Shown: positions 24,310 through 34,207 of the stretch, in pieces | How the letters are laid out: every line of letters starts with the position of its first letter | Numbering within the stretch: the first letter of the stretch is position 1 | Assembly: GCA_040382935.1 (NCBI GenBank) | Contig: JBEIEP010000005.1 | Span: 1 to 64,000 of the forward strand | Direction: 5' to 3' | DNA: 64,000 nt | Source of the DNA: JALQUL01 sp040382935 | GTDB lineage: Bacteria; Pseudomonadota; Gammaproteobacteria; Burkholderiales; Burkholderiaceae_C | Notes under the pieces: model-generated | Database searches by the model: none | What the model was told of the DNA's origin: nothing | The model's input: only the letters and a program-made list of their open reading frames with translations | Position numbers and translations under genes: made by a program

Positions 24310-25143
24310 ATGCCCTCCGCAGACAAGCCCTTGACGGCGACCCACCCCCAGCGATTACCACGGCGTTCACTGGCTCCGCTGGAGCCTGTGAGTCCGCGCA
24401 CACAATGGTTGCTGGGCTTGGGGTTCTTTATCCTCTTCTTTGCGGTTTGGGCGTTTTTTACCCTGGGCGGTTATGTATCGCCCACCTTTTTGGCAAGCCC
24501 CATCACAATGGCCCAAGAGGGTTGGCTGTTGTTTACCCAATTCAACTTCATCCATGACATTGGCATGACGGTGTGGCGGGTGTTGGGTGGTTTTGTGCTG
24601 GCAGCCATTGTGGCGGTTCCCTTAGGCGTTGCGATGGGGGCGCACAAGGGCATAGAGGCGTTTTTAGAGCCCTTTGTGTCCTTTTGTCGTTACCTGCCTG
24701 CATCGGCCTTTATTCCCTTGCTTATTTTGTGGGCCGGCATTGGCGAGATGCAAAAAATACTGGTGATTTTTATAGGCTCAGTGTTCCAGGTTTTGCTGAT
24801 GGTGGCGGTGGCCGTGGGCTCGGCCCGAAAGGATTTGGTAGAAGCGGCCTACACGCTGGGTGCCCAGCCGTCGGGCATTGTCAAACGGGTGTTGATTCCC
24901 GGTGCCGCGCCTGAAATTGCAGAGATTTTGCGACTGGTACTGGGTTGGGCATGGACCTATGTAATTGTTGCCGAGTTGATTGGTTCTTCGTCTGGCATAG
25001 GCCATATGATTACCGACAGCCAAGCCCTGCTCAACACCGGGCAAATCATTTTTGGAATTATCGTGATTGGGCTGATCGGTTTGATTTCTGATTTTGCCTT
25101 CAAGGCCTTGAATCGTCGCCTGTTTGCTTGGAGCTCCCTGTGA
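24310..25143 (+). CDS. ABC transporter permease, NitT/TauT type
   Basis: 277 residues, six hydrophobic segments, BPD_transp_1 fold. The loop VEAAYTLGAQPSGIVKRVLI is the EAA motif that contacts the ATPase. ATG 24310 lies 4 bp after the stop of the binding-protein gene; the in-frame ATG at 24283 would overlap that gene. Ends in TGATG, overlapping the ATPase start by one base. Confidence 0.92.
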   Translation: MPSADKPLTATHPQRLPRRSLAPLEPVSPRTQWLLGLGFFILFFAVWAFFTLGGYVSPTFLASPITMAQEGWLLFTQFNFIHDIGMTVWRVLGGFVLAAIVAVPLGVAMGAHKGIEAFLEPFVSFCRYLPASAFIPLLILWAGIGEMQKILVIFIGSVFQVLLMVAVAVGSARKDLVEAAYTLGAQPSGIVKRVLIPGAAPEIAEILRLVLGWAWTYVIVAELIGSSSGIGHMITDSQALLNTGQIIFGIIVIGLIGLISDFAFKALNRRLFAWSSL

Positions 25144-25922
25144 TGAGTCAATTGTCTATTCAAGGCGTCTCGCGCGTGTTTACCGGTGCAAAAGGACAAA
25201 CCACTCAGGCCTTGATGCCGGTTGACTTTGAGGTGCGTGAGAACGACTTTGTGACCATTTTGGGTCCATCGGGTTGCGGCAAATCCACCTTACTTCGCAT
25301 TGTGGCGGGCCTGGACCAACCCACCACCGGCACCGTGCTGCTCGATGGGCAACCGGTTCAAGGACCGGGCGCGGACCGTGGGATGGTGTTTCAAAGCTAT
25401 ACCCTTTTTCCGTGGTTGACGGTGGCACAAAACATTTGTTTTGGCCTGCGTGAGCGGGGTCTGCCTGAGGCGGTACAAAAAGAGCGATCGGACTATTTCA
25501 TAGCCAAAGTGGGTTTGCGCGGCTTTAAGAACCATTTTCCCAAGCAGCTTTCAGGGGGAATGCAACAACGTACAGCGATTGCCAGAGCGCTGGCCAACGA
25601 CCCAAAAATACTCTTGCTAGACGAGCCCTTTGGTGCGCTAGACAACCAGACCCGGGTCATCATGCAAGAGCTGTTGTTGGGGATATGGGAGTCGGCGCAA
25701 AAGACCGTTCTGTTTGTGACGCACGATATCGACGAAGCCATTTTTATGGCCAACCGCGTGGCGGTATTCAGTGCCCGGCCAGGACGCATCAAGACGGAAT
25801 TGGCGGTGCATTTGCCGCACCCTCGTCATTACACCATCAAGACCTCTCCAGAGTTCATGGCGCTCAAAGCCCAATTGACAGAAGAAATCCGAGCTGAGGC
25901 CATGGCGACGGACTTGCACTGA
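25143..25922 (+). CDS. ABC transporter ATP-binding protein, NitT/TauT type
   Basis: 259 residues. Walker A GPSGCGKST, Q-loop in VFQSYTLFPW, signature LSGGMQQR, Walker B ILLLDEPFG and the switch histidine in VTHDIDEA are all present. It pairs with the permease just upstream (1-bp stop/start overlap). ATG 25143 is chosen; five more in-frame codons upstream lie inside the permease gene. Confidence 0.94.
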   Translation: MSQLSIQGVSRVFTGAKGQTTQALMPVDFEVRENDFVTILGPSGCGKSTLLRIVAGLDQPTTGTVLLDGQPVQGPGADRGMVFQSYTLFPWLTVAQNICFGLRERGLPEAVQKERSDYFIAKVGLRGFKNHFPKQLSGGMQQRTAIARALANDPKILLLDEPFGALDNQTRVIMQELLLGIWESAQKTVLFVTHDIDEAIFMANRVAVFSARPGRIKTELAVHLPHPRHYTIKTSPEFMALKAQLTEEIRAEAMATDLH

Positions 25923-26005
25923 CAGTTTGAACTTACCTTGACGAGTACCGTTAACCTTGCGATACCCCACCGCAACAACGGTGTTTGTTTTTCAAGCACA
26001 GATCG

Positions 26006-26728
26006 ATGACTACCAATACCGCAGACAAAGCGCTCTACCACCAGATCAAAGACTTTGTGCTGGCCTGCATTTTGGAGGCACGCTGGAAGCCGGGTGACCG
26101 CATCCCCTCCGAGAATGACTTGGTGGTGCAGTTTGGGGTTTCGCGTATGACGGTCAACCGTGCCTTGCGCGAGTTATTGGCCGAGGGCCATATCCGAAGG
26201 GTGGCCGGTGTAGGCAGCTTTGTAGCCGACGAAAAGCCACAATCCGCGCTCTTGCATATCGCCAGTTTGGTACAGGACATCCGCTCACGGGGCCACGAAT
26301 ACGCCTGCCAAGTCATTGTGGTTGAGCGTGTGGCGGCAACGCCTGAAGTGGCCATCGCGCTTGGCTTGCATACGGATGATTCAGTGTTTCATAGCCTGTG
26401 CGTGCACAAAGAAAATGGTGTGCCCATGCAGTTGGAAGACCGCTACGTTAACCCGGCGATGGCGCCCACCTTTATCGAGCAGGATTTTTTGGCCGAGCAA
26501 CCCTCAGACTTTTTGGTGCGCACCGTGCGCTTAGACCAATTGGAGCACGTGGTGGATGCCGTTTTACCCACGCCCGAGCAGGCGCACTTTCTGCAAATGC
26601 CTGTCAACCAACCCTGTCTTTTGCTCACCCGTAGAACCTGGCAGCGCGAGGTGCCCATCACCGTCGTTCGGTGCTTGCACCCGGGTGCACGGTACCGCCT
26701 AGGCAGCCGTGTGCAGACCCCCAGCTAA
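26006..26728 (+). CDS. hutC: Histidine utilization repressor HutC (GntR family)
   Basis: 240 residues. An N-terminal winged HTH (YHQIKDFVLACILEARWKPG, SENDLVVQFGVSRMTVNRAL) and a C-terminal UTRA ligand domain (LHTDDSVFHSLCVHKENGVP, EDRYVNPAMAPTFIEQDF). HutC represses hut genes and responds to urocanate. ATG 26006 is chosen over a TTG at 25985. It lies 83 bp after the transporter ATPase gene and 81 bp before hutH, so all five genes read rightward. A matching palindrome lies upstream of the transporter operon. Confidence 0.92.
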   Translation: MTTNTADKALYHQIKDFVLACILEARWKPGDRIPSENDLVVQFGVSRMTVNRALRELLAEGHIRRVAGVGSFVADEKPQSALLHIASLVQDIRSRGHEYACQVIVVERVAATPEVAIALGLHTDDSVFHSLCVHKENGVPMQLEDRYVNPAMAPTFIEQDFLAEQPSDFLVRTVRLDQLEHVVDAVLPTPEQAHFLQMPVNQPCLLLTRRTWQREVPITVVRCLHPGARYRLGSRVQTPS

Positions 26729-26809
26729 TCCACTGCCTAACGAATCGCATGGCCCCACCATAGCGCCACCGTAGCCCCGTCCACACCGTTTTAATAAAGA
26801 AAATCGATC

Positions 26810-28360
26810 ATGGCCTTCTCATCCTTTGTGCTTCAACCTGGCAACGTCAGCCTTTCACAATGGCGCGATATTTATCAAGGTGCCGTACCTACTTTAGACC
26901 CCGCTTGCGCGTCGGCGGTGGCGGCCAGTGCAGACACCGTGGCACGCATCGTAGCCAAGGGGGACCCGGTGTATGGCATCAACACCGGTTTTGGCAAATT
27001 GGCCAGCGTACGCATTGCGGCCCATGACCTAGAAAAGCTGCAACGCAACATTGTGTTGTCGCACTGCGCAGGCGTGGGTGAGGCATCGCCCGTGCCCATT
27101 ACGCGGCTGATGATGGCACTCAAATTAGCCAGCCTAGCGCAGGGGGCGTCGGGCATACGCCCGTCCACCATCGCACTCTTAGAGGCCATGTTGGTGCGCG
27201 GGGTGATTCCTGTGGTGCCTGCCCAAGGATCGGTTGGGGCATCGGGCGACCTGGCACCCTTGGCGCACATGACGGCCGTGATGATTGGGGTGGGTGAGGC
27301 CGACACACCGGATGGCCGCATGGATGCAACGGACGCGCTGACCCGCGCGGGCCTTGCCCCAGCCGTGCTGGGTCCCAAAGAAGGCTTGGCCTTACTGAAC
27401 GGCACCCAGTTCTCAACGGCCAATGCATTGGCGGGCTTGTTCGCCGCAGAACGTTTGTTTCAGTCGGCCCTGCTCACGGGGGCCCTGTCTACCGATGCGG
27501 CCCGTGGCACAGACGCGCCTTTTGATGCGCGCATTCACACATTACGCAAACACAAAGGTCAAATTGCAGCCGCAGCGGCCCTTAGGCAACTGATGGAGGG
27601 CAGCGGCATTCGTGCTTCGCACCTAGAGGGCGACGAGCGGGTGCAAGACCCCTATTGCTTGCGATGCCAACCACAGGTCATGGGTGCTTGTTTAGATGTG
27701 CTTACCCACGCCGCCGATATGCTGCATACCGAGGCCAACGGGGTTTCTGACAATCCCTTGATTTTTCCGGGTGTGAATGGTGCGGATGACGTGTCTCTGT
27801 CGGGTGGTAATTTTCATGCGGAACCGGTTGCGTTTGCGGCCGACATGATTGCGCTGGCCATTTGTGAAATTGGTTCTTTGTCCGAACGCCGCATCGCCAT
27901 GTTGGTCGACCCTGCGCTGTCGGGTCTGCCTGCCTTTTTAACGCCTAACCCTGGTTTGAACTCGGGCTTTATGATTCCGCAGGTGACGGCCGCGGCCCTG
28001 GTGTCTGAGAACAAACAACGGGCCTATCCCGCCAGTGTGGACTCCATCCCCACATCGGCCAACCAAGAGGACCATGTTTCTATGGCCGCGCACGGTGCAC
28101 GCCGGTTGGCGCCCATGGCCGACAACGCCATGGCCGTGGTTGCCATTGAATGGCTGTGCGCCGCCCAGGGCTGTGACTTTCATGCGCCGCTTCAAACCAG
28201 TACCACTTTGCAACGCGCCATTAACCTGCTCAGAAGCCAGGTGCCCACCTTGCTAGACGACCGCCATTTACAGCCCGATATGCAGGCGGCTGTAGAGATG
28301 GTGAGAAGCGGTGCCTTGGTCGACACGGCCACAGGGCTTGCATTGCCCAGCGTGGCCTAA
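26810..28360 (+). CDS. hutH: Histidine ammonia-lyase HutH
   Basis: 516 residues. Converts histidine to urocanate and ammonia. The Ala-Ser-Gly triplet that forms the MIO cofactor is present in SVGASGDLAPLAHM (about residue 143), and GLALLNGTQFSTANAL and NFHAEPVAFAADMIALA are typical. The rest of the pathway (hutU, hutI, hutG or hutF) is not here: 203 bp further on comes valS. AAGAAAATCGATC precedes ATG 26810, a weak ribosome site. Confidence 0.95.
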   Translation: MAFSSFVLQPGNVSLSQWRDIYQGAVPTLDPACASAVAASADTVARIVAKGDPVYGINTGFGKLASVRIAAHDLEKLQRNIVLSHCAGVGEASPVPITRLMMALKLASLAQGASGIRPSTIALLEAMLVRGVIPVVPAQGSVGASGDLAPLAHMTAVMIGVGEADTPDGRMDATDALTRAGLAPAVLGPKEGLALLNGTQFSTANALAGLFAAERLFQSALLTGALSTDAARGTDAPFDARIHTLRKHKGQIAAAAALRQLMEGSGIRASHLEGDERVQDPYCLRCQPQVMGACLDVLTHAADMLHTEANGVSDNPLIFPGVNGADDVSLSGGNFHAEPVAFAADMIALAICEIGSLSERRIAMLVDPALSGLPAFLTPNPGLNSGFMIPQVTAAALVSENKQRAYPASVDSIPTSANQEDHVSMAAHGARRLAPMADNAMAVVAIEWLCAAQGCDFHAPLQTSTTLQRAINLLRSQVPTLLDDRHLQPDMQAAVEMVRSGALVDTATGLALPSVA

Positions 28361-28562
28361 GGACCCTCTGCGAACCCGTGCCACGCGGTGTGGGTCGCAA
28401 TGCCAGCCCAGGTGCATGCTGCTGGTCTAGCCTTGGTTGGTTTAGGCCGCAAGGTTGGTCATGGGACAAGGCTAAAATCAAGCAGCGTGTTTCAGCCGTG
28501 TTCAACCCGAACGTCAACCCGAACGTCCCTGCGAAAACCTAGCCCTTAAATCCCATTTCCAA

Positions 28563-31496
28563 ATGACCGAACCGACCCAACAACCTGGCCTACAAAGCCT
28601 CTCTAAAGCCTTTGAAAGTTCTGCCATTGAAGCCTACTGGGGGCCAGAGTGGGAGCGTTTGGGTGTGGGTAGGGCCGGCCACAGGGGTACGGGCCAAGCG
28701 GTGGAGGGGGCCGACGCCTTTGCCATTCAGTTGCCGCCACCCAACGTAACGGGTACCTTGCATATGGGCCATGCGTTTAACCAAACGATTATGGATTCAC
28801 TCACGCGCTACCACCGCATGAAGGGGGCCAACACCGCATGGGTGCCCGGCACCGACCACGCGGGCATTGCCACGCAGATCGTGGTAGAGCGCCAGTTGCA
28901 AGACCAAGGCATTTCGCGCCACGCCATGGGCGATACCCCAGAGCTGGCACGCAAGAATTTTGTGGCCAAGGTGTGGGAGTGGAAAGAAAAGTCGGGCAAC
29001 ACCATTACCACGCAAATGCGCCGCATGGGCGACAGTGTGGATTGGTCGCGTGAGTACTTTACGATGGACGACAAACTGTCTAAAGTGGTGACCGACACCT
29101 TTGTGCGTTTGTATGAGCAGGGTTTGATTTACCGGGGCAAACGCCTGGTGAACTGGGATCCGGTACTGCAAAGCGCCGTGAGTGATTTGGAGGTAGAAGC
29201 CACCGAAACCGTGGGCAAGATGCACTACATCTGCTACCCCTTTGCCGATGGCCCACAGTGGATTGACGGCAAGCTAGAAAAAGGCATGACGATTGCCACC
29301 ACCCGCCCCGAAACCATGATGGCCGACGGTGCGCTGGCGGTACACCCCGATGACCCGCGCTATACCCACTTGCTGGGCAAAATGGTAGACCTGCCTTTGT
29401 GCGATCGCCAAATTCCCATCATTGCAGACGATTTTGTAGACCGGGCCTTTGGGTCGGGTTGCGTCAAGATCACCGGGGCCCACGACTTTAACGATTACGC
29501 CTGTGCACAGCGCCACGGACTGCCGCTGATTACCATTTTTACCTTAGACGCCAAGGTTAACGCCAACGGCCCCAAGGCCTACCAAGGCATGGACCGTTTT
29601 GACGCGCGCAAGGCAGTGCTGGTGGACTTGCAGGCAAAGGGCTTGTTGTTAGAGGTCAAACCCCACACCATGATGCTGCCCATTTGCGCCCGCACCGGGC
29701 AGGTGGTAGAGCCCATGCTGACCGACCAATGGTTTGTGGCCATGACCCAAGTGAGTCCCCAAGACCCCACTGGCAAAAGTATTGCGCAAAAGGCCATAGA
29801 CGCGGTGCAAAGCGGGGCCGTTACCTTTGTGCCCGAGAACTGGGTAAACACCTACAACCAATGGATGAACAACATCCAAGACTGGTGCATTAGCCGCCAA
29901 TTGTGGTGGGGTCACCAAATCCCAGCCTGGTACGACCCAGAGGGCAATGTGATTGTGGCGCGTAACGAGGCAGAGGCCCAGGCCCAGGCACCGGGCAAAG
30001 TGCTGCGGCGCGACCCGGATGTGCTGGACACCTGGTATTCGTCGGCTTTGGTGCCGTTTTCGACATTGTTGCCCGACGGGGCAGCATTGGAGGAGGGGGC
30101 CAAGGCGGGGCCACTGTCTGACTACAACTTGTATTTGCCTTCTAGCGTATTGGTCACCGGCTACGACATCATTTTCTTTTGGGTGGCCCGAATGATCATG
30201 ATGACCACCCACTTTACTGGGCGGGTGCCGTTCAAGCACGTCTACATCCACGGCTTGGTGCGCGACGCGCAGGGCAAAAAGATGAGCAAGTCCGAGGGCA
30301 ATGTGCTGGACCCGGTGGACTTGATTGACGGGATTGATTTGGCTAGTCTGCTGGACAAGCGCGTGGTGGGCCTGCGCCGCCCCGAAACCGCCCCCGAGGT
30401 GCGCAAAAACACCGAAAAAGAATTCCCCGAAGGCATCCCGGCTTTTGGTGCAGACGCCTTGCGCTTTACCTTTGCATCCTTGGCCTCACTCGGGCGCAAT
30501 ATCAACTTTGACAGCAAGCGCTGCGAGGGTTATCGCAACTTTTGCAACAAGCTGTGGAACGCATCACGCTTTGTGCTGATGAATTGCGAAGGGCAAGACT
30601 GTGGCCTGCAAGACCACGATGCCAGCGCCTGTACCCCTGAAGGTGGGTATTTGGAATTCTCTCAAGCCGACCGTTGGATTGTCTCGGTGTTGCAGCAGGC
30701 GGAAGGGGATGTCGCCACCGCGTTTGCCGAGTACCGGTTGGACAATGTAGCCAACCGGATTTACCAGTTTGTATGGGACGAGTTTTGCGACTGGTACTTA
30801 GAGATTGCCAAGGTGCAAATCCAAACTGGCACGCCCGCCCAGCAGCGGGCCACGCGGCGCACCTTGATTCGCACTTTAGAGACGGTATTGCGCTTGGCGC
30901 ACCCCGTGATTCCCTACATTACCGAGGCACTTTGGCAAGTCGTGGCACCGGTGGCAGGGCGTGCGGGCACCACCATTAGTGTGGCGCCTTATCCGGTGGC
31001 CCAACCTGAGCGTATCGACCCACAGGCCATTGACTACGCCACGCGACTCAAGCGCGTGGTGGATTCGTGCCGCACCCTTCGCAGTGAGATGAACGTGGCC
31101 CCCGCCACCAAGTTGCCACTGCTGGTTTGGGGTGAGACTGCGTTTTTTAACGAGGCAGCACCTGTTCTGAAAGCCTTGGCCCGCTTAAGCGACGTCAAGG
31201 TCTTTGATTCAGAAGCCGCCTGGCAGCAGGCATCGGGGGCCTCGCCGTTTACTGCTTTTGGCCAGGCCAAGGTGAGTCTGTTTTTAGAGATTGACAAGGC
31301 CGCCGAGCGAGCCCGTCTGGCCAAAGAGGTGGCGCGGCTGGAATCCGAAATCGCCAAAACCCAAGCCAAACTGGCCAATGCCGGTTTTGTGGCCAAGGCA
31401 CCGCCTGCGGTGTTGGCGCTGGAACATTCCCGCTTGACGGACAACGGTGCGGCGCTCACAAAAATTGCCGATCAATTAATCCGGTTGGGCGAATAA
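28563..31496 (+). CDS. valS: Valyl-tRNA synthetase
   Basis: 977 residues, class Ia synthetase. HIGH motif as HMGH in PPPNVTGTLHMGHAFNQ, KMSKS in GKKMSKSEGNVLDP, the editing domain between them, and a C-terminal coiled-coil arm (ARLAKEVARLESEIAKTQAK). Length is normal for ValRS (about 950). galU follows 6 bp after the stop, so they may be co-transcribed. Confidence 0.97.
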   Translation: MTEPTQQPGLQSLSKAFESSAIEAYWGPEWERLGVGRAGHRGTGQAVEGADAFAIQLPPPNVTGTLHMGHAFNQTIMDSLTRYHRMKGANTAWVPGTDHAGIATQIVVERQLQDQGISRHAMGDTPELARKNFVAKVWEWKEKSGNTITTQMRRMGDSVDWSREYFTMDDKLSKVVTDTFVRLYEQGLIYRGKRLVNWDPVLQSAVSDLEVEATETVGKMHYICYPFADGPQWIDGKLEKGMTIATTRPETMMADGALAVHPDDPRYTHLLGKMVDLPLCDRQIPIIADDFVDRAFGSGCVKITGAHDFNDYACAQRHGLPLITIFTLDAKVNANGPKAYQGMDRFDARKAVLVDLQAKGLLLEVKPHTMMLPICARTGQVVEPMLTDQWFVAMTQVSPQDPTGKSIAQKAIDAVQSGAVTFVPENWVNTYNQWMNNIQDWCISRQLWWGHQIPAWYDPEGNVIVARNEAEAQAQAPGKVLRRDPDVLDTWYSSALVPFSTLLPDGAALEEGAKAGPLSDYNLYLPSSVLVTGYDIIFFWVARMIMMTTHFTGRVPFKHVYIHGLVRDAQGKKMSKSEGNVLDPVDLIDGIDLASLLDKRVVGLRRPETAPEVRKNTEKEFPEGIPAFGADALRFTFASLASLGRNINFDSKRCEGYRNFCNKLWNASRFVLMNCEGQDCGLQDHDASACTPEGGYLEFSQADRWIVSVLQQAEGDVATAFAEYRLDNVANRIYQFVWDEFCDWYLEIAKVQIQTGTPAQQRATRRTLIRTLETVLRLAHPVIPYITEALWQVVAPVAGRAGTTISVAPYPVAQPERIDPQAIDYATRLKRVVDSCRTLRSEMNVAPATKLPLLVWGETAFFNEAAPVLKALARLSDVKVFDSEAAWQQASGASPFTAFGQAKVSLFLEIDKAAERARLAKEVARLESEIAKTQAKLANAGFVAKAPPAVLALEHSRLTDNGAALTKIADQLIRLGE

Positions 31497-31502
31497 ATCC
31501 TT

Positions 31503-32381
31503 ATGCAGATCAAAAAGGCGGTTTTCCCCATGGGGGGCCTGGGCACGCGGTTTTTGCCTGCGACCAAAGCCTCACCTAAAGAGATGCTACCGGTCGTTGA
31601 CAAGCCCTTGATTCAGTACGCTGTGGAAGAAGCCTACGCGGCCGGCATCCGTCACATGGTATTTGTGACGGGGCGCAACAAGCGTGCGATTGAAGACCAC
31701 TTTGATACCGCTTACGAGTTAGAGAACGAATTGGCGTTAAGTGGTAAGACAGACCTTTTGCGCCTAGTGCAAACTATCCAACCGCCGGACATGGTGTGCT
31801 CCTATGTACGGCAAGCCCGTTCATTGGGTTTGGGCCACGCGGTGCTGTGTGCCGAGCCCTTGGTGGGCAGTGAACCCTTTGCCGTGATGCTGGCGGACGA
31901 CTTGATGGTGGGCGAGGCCGACGGCCCCAACGTGTTGACCCAGATGGTAGAGGTGTTTGGGCAAAGCGGCGCTTGTGTAGTGGCCACCCAAGAGGTTCCA
32001 CTAGACCTTGTGCACCGCTACGGCGTAGTGTCCGGTACCCAAGTGGGTACGCGCTTGATAGCCGTTTCAGCGATGGTTGAGAAACCTGCGGCACATGTGG
32101 CCCCTTCCCGTATGGCCATTGCCGGTCGGTACATTTTAACGTCCGCGATTTTTGATAAGTTACGCAGCCAAACAGGGGGTGTGGGGGGTGAGATTCAACT
32201 GACCGACGCTATAGCGCGTTTGTTGGGCGAACACCCTGTACTGGCTTACCAATACCTAGGTAAGCGTTACGACTGCGGCAGTAAAACAGGATTTTTGGAA
32301 GCAACGGTGGAACTGGCCCTGCAGCACCCAGAGGTGGCGGTGCATTTTCGCAACTACCTAAAAAACCTGCACCTTACTTAA
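31503..32381 (+). CDS. galU: UTP-glucose-1-phosphate uridylyltransferase GalU
   Basis: 292 residues. Makes UDP-glucose from UTP and glucose-1-phosphate. The nucleotidyltransferase signature GGLGTRFLPATKASPKEMLP and VDKPLIQYAVEEAYAAGI are at the N-terminus; the catalytic region VMLADDLM and VEKP follow. It converges with adk, the stops sharing TTAA at 32378-32381. Confidence 0.95.
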   Translation: MQIKKAVFPMGGLGTRFLPATKASPKEMLPVVDKPLIQYAVEEAYAAGIRHMVFVTGRNKRAIEDHFDTAYELENELALSGKTDLLRLVQTIQPPDMVCSYVRQARSLGLGHAVLCAEPLVGSEPFAVMLADDLMVGEADGPNVLTQMVEVFGQSGACVVATQEVPLDLVHRYGVVSGTQVGTRLIAVSAMVEKPAAHVAPSRMAIAGRYILTSAIFDKLRSQTGGVGGEIQLTDAIARLLGEHPVLAYQYLGKRYDCGSKTGFLEATVELALQHPEVAVHFRNYLKNLHLT

Positions 32382-33034
32382 GTAGACAAAGCCGCAAACG
32401 CCCTTGCAGTGATTTCGTCTACCGTACCCGTTCCGCTAATCCTGCGGTATTGGGGTGCCGCTTGGGGATCGGACTTGGCCCAGCTGCCGTAATAGTCGAC
32501 CAAAGGGCGGGTTTGAGCGGCATAAACGTCTAAGCGTGTACGCACAGTTTCTTCTTTGTCGTCCGGGCGTTGCACCAACGGTTCGCCGGTCACATCGTCT
32601 TTATCGGCCTCGTTGGGTGGGTTGAACTTGACGTGGTAAGTTCTACCCGATGCGGGGTGTGAGCGGCGGCCGCTCATGCGTTCAATAATGGCGTCAAACG
32701 GGACATCGATTTCAAGCACGTAGTCTAGCCGAACACCGGCTGCCTTCATGGCGTCTGCCTGTGGCAGGGTGCGTGGGAATCCATCGAACAAAAAGCCTTG
32801 GGCGCAATCGTGCTGAGCGATACGGTCTTTGACCAGGTTGATGATGAGATCGTCACTGACCAAACCCCCTGCATCCATGACTTTTTTTGCCTCTAGCCCT
32901 AGGGCCGTTCCCGCTTTGACAGCCGCTCTGAGCATATCGCCGGTTGAAATTTGGGGTATGCCGTACTTTTGGCAGATAAACGTGGCCTGAGTACCCTTAC
33001 CCGCACCCGGCGCGCCAAGCAAAATTAACTTCAT
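32378..33034 (-). CDS. adk: Adenylate kinase
   Basis: 218 residues. P-loop GAPGAGKGTQA at the N-terminus, NMP-binding STGDMLRAAV, and a long LID domain (GRRSHPASGRTYHVKFNPP to VQRPDDKEETV) that lacks zinc cysteines. ATG 33034. It is the last of a leftward series after exbB, exbD, lpxK, the Trm112-like gene and kdsB, separated from kdsB by 127 bp that may hold its own promoter. Confidence 0.96.
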   Translation of the reverse strand: MKLILLGAPGAGKGTQATFICQKYGIPQISTGDMLRAAVKAGTALGLEAKKVMDAGGLVSDDLIINLVKDRIAQHDCAQGFLFDGFPRTLPQADAMKAAGVRLDYVLEIDVPFDAIIERMSGRRSHPASGRTYHVKFNPPNEADKDDVTGEPLVQRPDDKEETVRTRLDVYAAQTRPLVDYYGSWAKSDPQAAPQYRRISGTGTVDEITARAFAALST

Positions 33035-33161
33035 GGTGAAGACAACCCTTAATCAAATAAATCGGCGCGAATGATACAAGCTCCATTGCATCAGACCGTG
33101 CGCTTCAGATAGCCGAGAATAGCACGGCAGCCCTGTCGTTTGTCTGACGGGCGCTGCGGCC

Positions 33162-33965
33162 TTATTCAAGCGGGCGTTGCGCAAAATGAGCGCGCACCCG
33201 GACCAGATCTTCGGGGGTGTCTACACCGGCCTCGGGCGCATCGTCGCAAACATGCACCTGTATCGTGTAGCCGTGCCAAAGGGCGCGCAACTGTTCTAAG
33301 GCCTCCAGTTGTTCCAAGGGGGCCGCCTGCAAACGCGGGAATTGCGATAAAAAGTGAACCCGGTAACCGTAAATACCAATGTGCCGGTAGCTGGTGCCTG
33401 GTGCCAAAGTGGGCCATTCGTTGGGCAATGACCCCCTCTCCAGCGCAGGGAATAGGTCACGCTGCCAGGGAATGGGCGCGCGGGAAAAGTACAAGGCCTG
33501 CCCGGCCGCACCCAGCACCACTTTGACTACATTGGGGTTGAGCAGTTCACTGGCGAGCGCAATCGGGTGGGCCGCCGTGCTCATGGCTGCACGCGGATGG
33601 GCTTGCAAGCACTGCGCCACTACACCCACCAGCGCTGGGTTTATCAAGGGCTCGTCTCCCTGTACATTGACCACAATGTCGTCGGCCGATAGGCCCAAAA
33701 TTTCGCAGGCCTCAGCCAATCGGTCACTGCCACTGGCGTGGTCGGTACGGGTTAAAACCGCTTTTACCCCGTGTGCTTGGCAGGCGCGAACAATGGACTC
33801 GTCATCGGCCGCGACCACAATTTTTGGGGCCATGCCTGTTGCAAAACCGCTGGCCACCCGGTGCGCCACCTGCACCACCATGGGCTTGCCGTTGATGAGC
33901 AGTAAGGGCTTGTTGGGTAGGCGGGTGGATGCCAGCCGTGCGGGGATCAGTACGGTATAGGTCAT
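33162..33965 (-). CDS. kdsB: 3-deoxy-manno-octulosonate cytidylyltransferase KdsB
   Basis: 267 residues. Activates Kdo with CTP for lipopolysaccharide core synthesis. IPARLASTRLPNKPLLLINGK at the N-terminus and VNVQGDEPLINP are the family signatures. ATG 33965 is 19 bp after the Trm112-like gene. Its neighbour lpxK also serves lipid A/Kdo assembly. Confidence 0.95.
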   Translation of the reverse strand: MTYTVLIPARLASTRLPNKPLLLINGKPMVVQVAHRVASGFATGMAPKIVVAADDESIVRACQAHGVKAVLTRTDHASGSDRLAEACEILGLSADDIVVNVQGDEPLINPALVGVVAQCLQAHPRAAMSTAAHPIALASELLNPNVVKVVLGAAGQALYFSRAPIPWQRDLFPALERGSLPNEWPTLAPGTSYRHIGIYGYRVHFLSQFPRLQAAPLEQLEALEQLRALWHGYTIQVHVCDDAPEAGVDTPEDLVRVRAHFAQRPLE

Positions 33966-33984
33966 GGCGCGGCACAGCCCAGAT

Positions 33985-34170
33985 CTAGTTGCGCTCTATT
34001 TCTTCGTCGGTCAGGAGGCGGGCTTCGTTCTCCAGCAATACAGGTATGCCATCGCGTATGGGATAGGCCAGGCGCGCACTTTTGGAGATCAACTCTTGTG
34101 CCTCGCGGTGATAGGCCAACGGGCCTTTGGTAACAGGGCAAACCAACAATTCGAGCAAAACGGTGTCCAT
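33985..34170 (-). CDS. Trm112-like UPF0434 family protein (YcaR)
   Basis: 61 residues beginning MDTVLLELLVCPVTKGPL and containing RDGIPVLLENEARLL, an almost full match to the YcaR/Trm112 zinc-ribbon family. The usual second cysteine of the CXXC pair is Val-Thr here (CPVT), so metal binding is doubtful. ATG 34170 is chosen because family members start at this point; an ATG at 34191 would add seven residues. It lies between lpxK and kdsB, as in many proteobacteria. Confidence 0.88.
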   Translation of the reverse strand: MDTVLLELLVCPVTKGPLAYHREAQELISKSARLAYPIRDGIPVLLENEARLLTDEEIERN

Positions 34171-34207
34171 GATGTGGGGGTCCTCTATCAAGAGTGTGAA
34201 TTATCGA

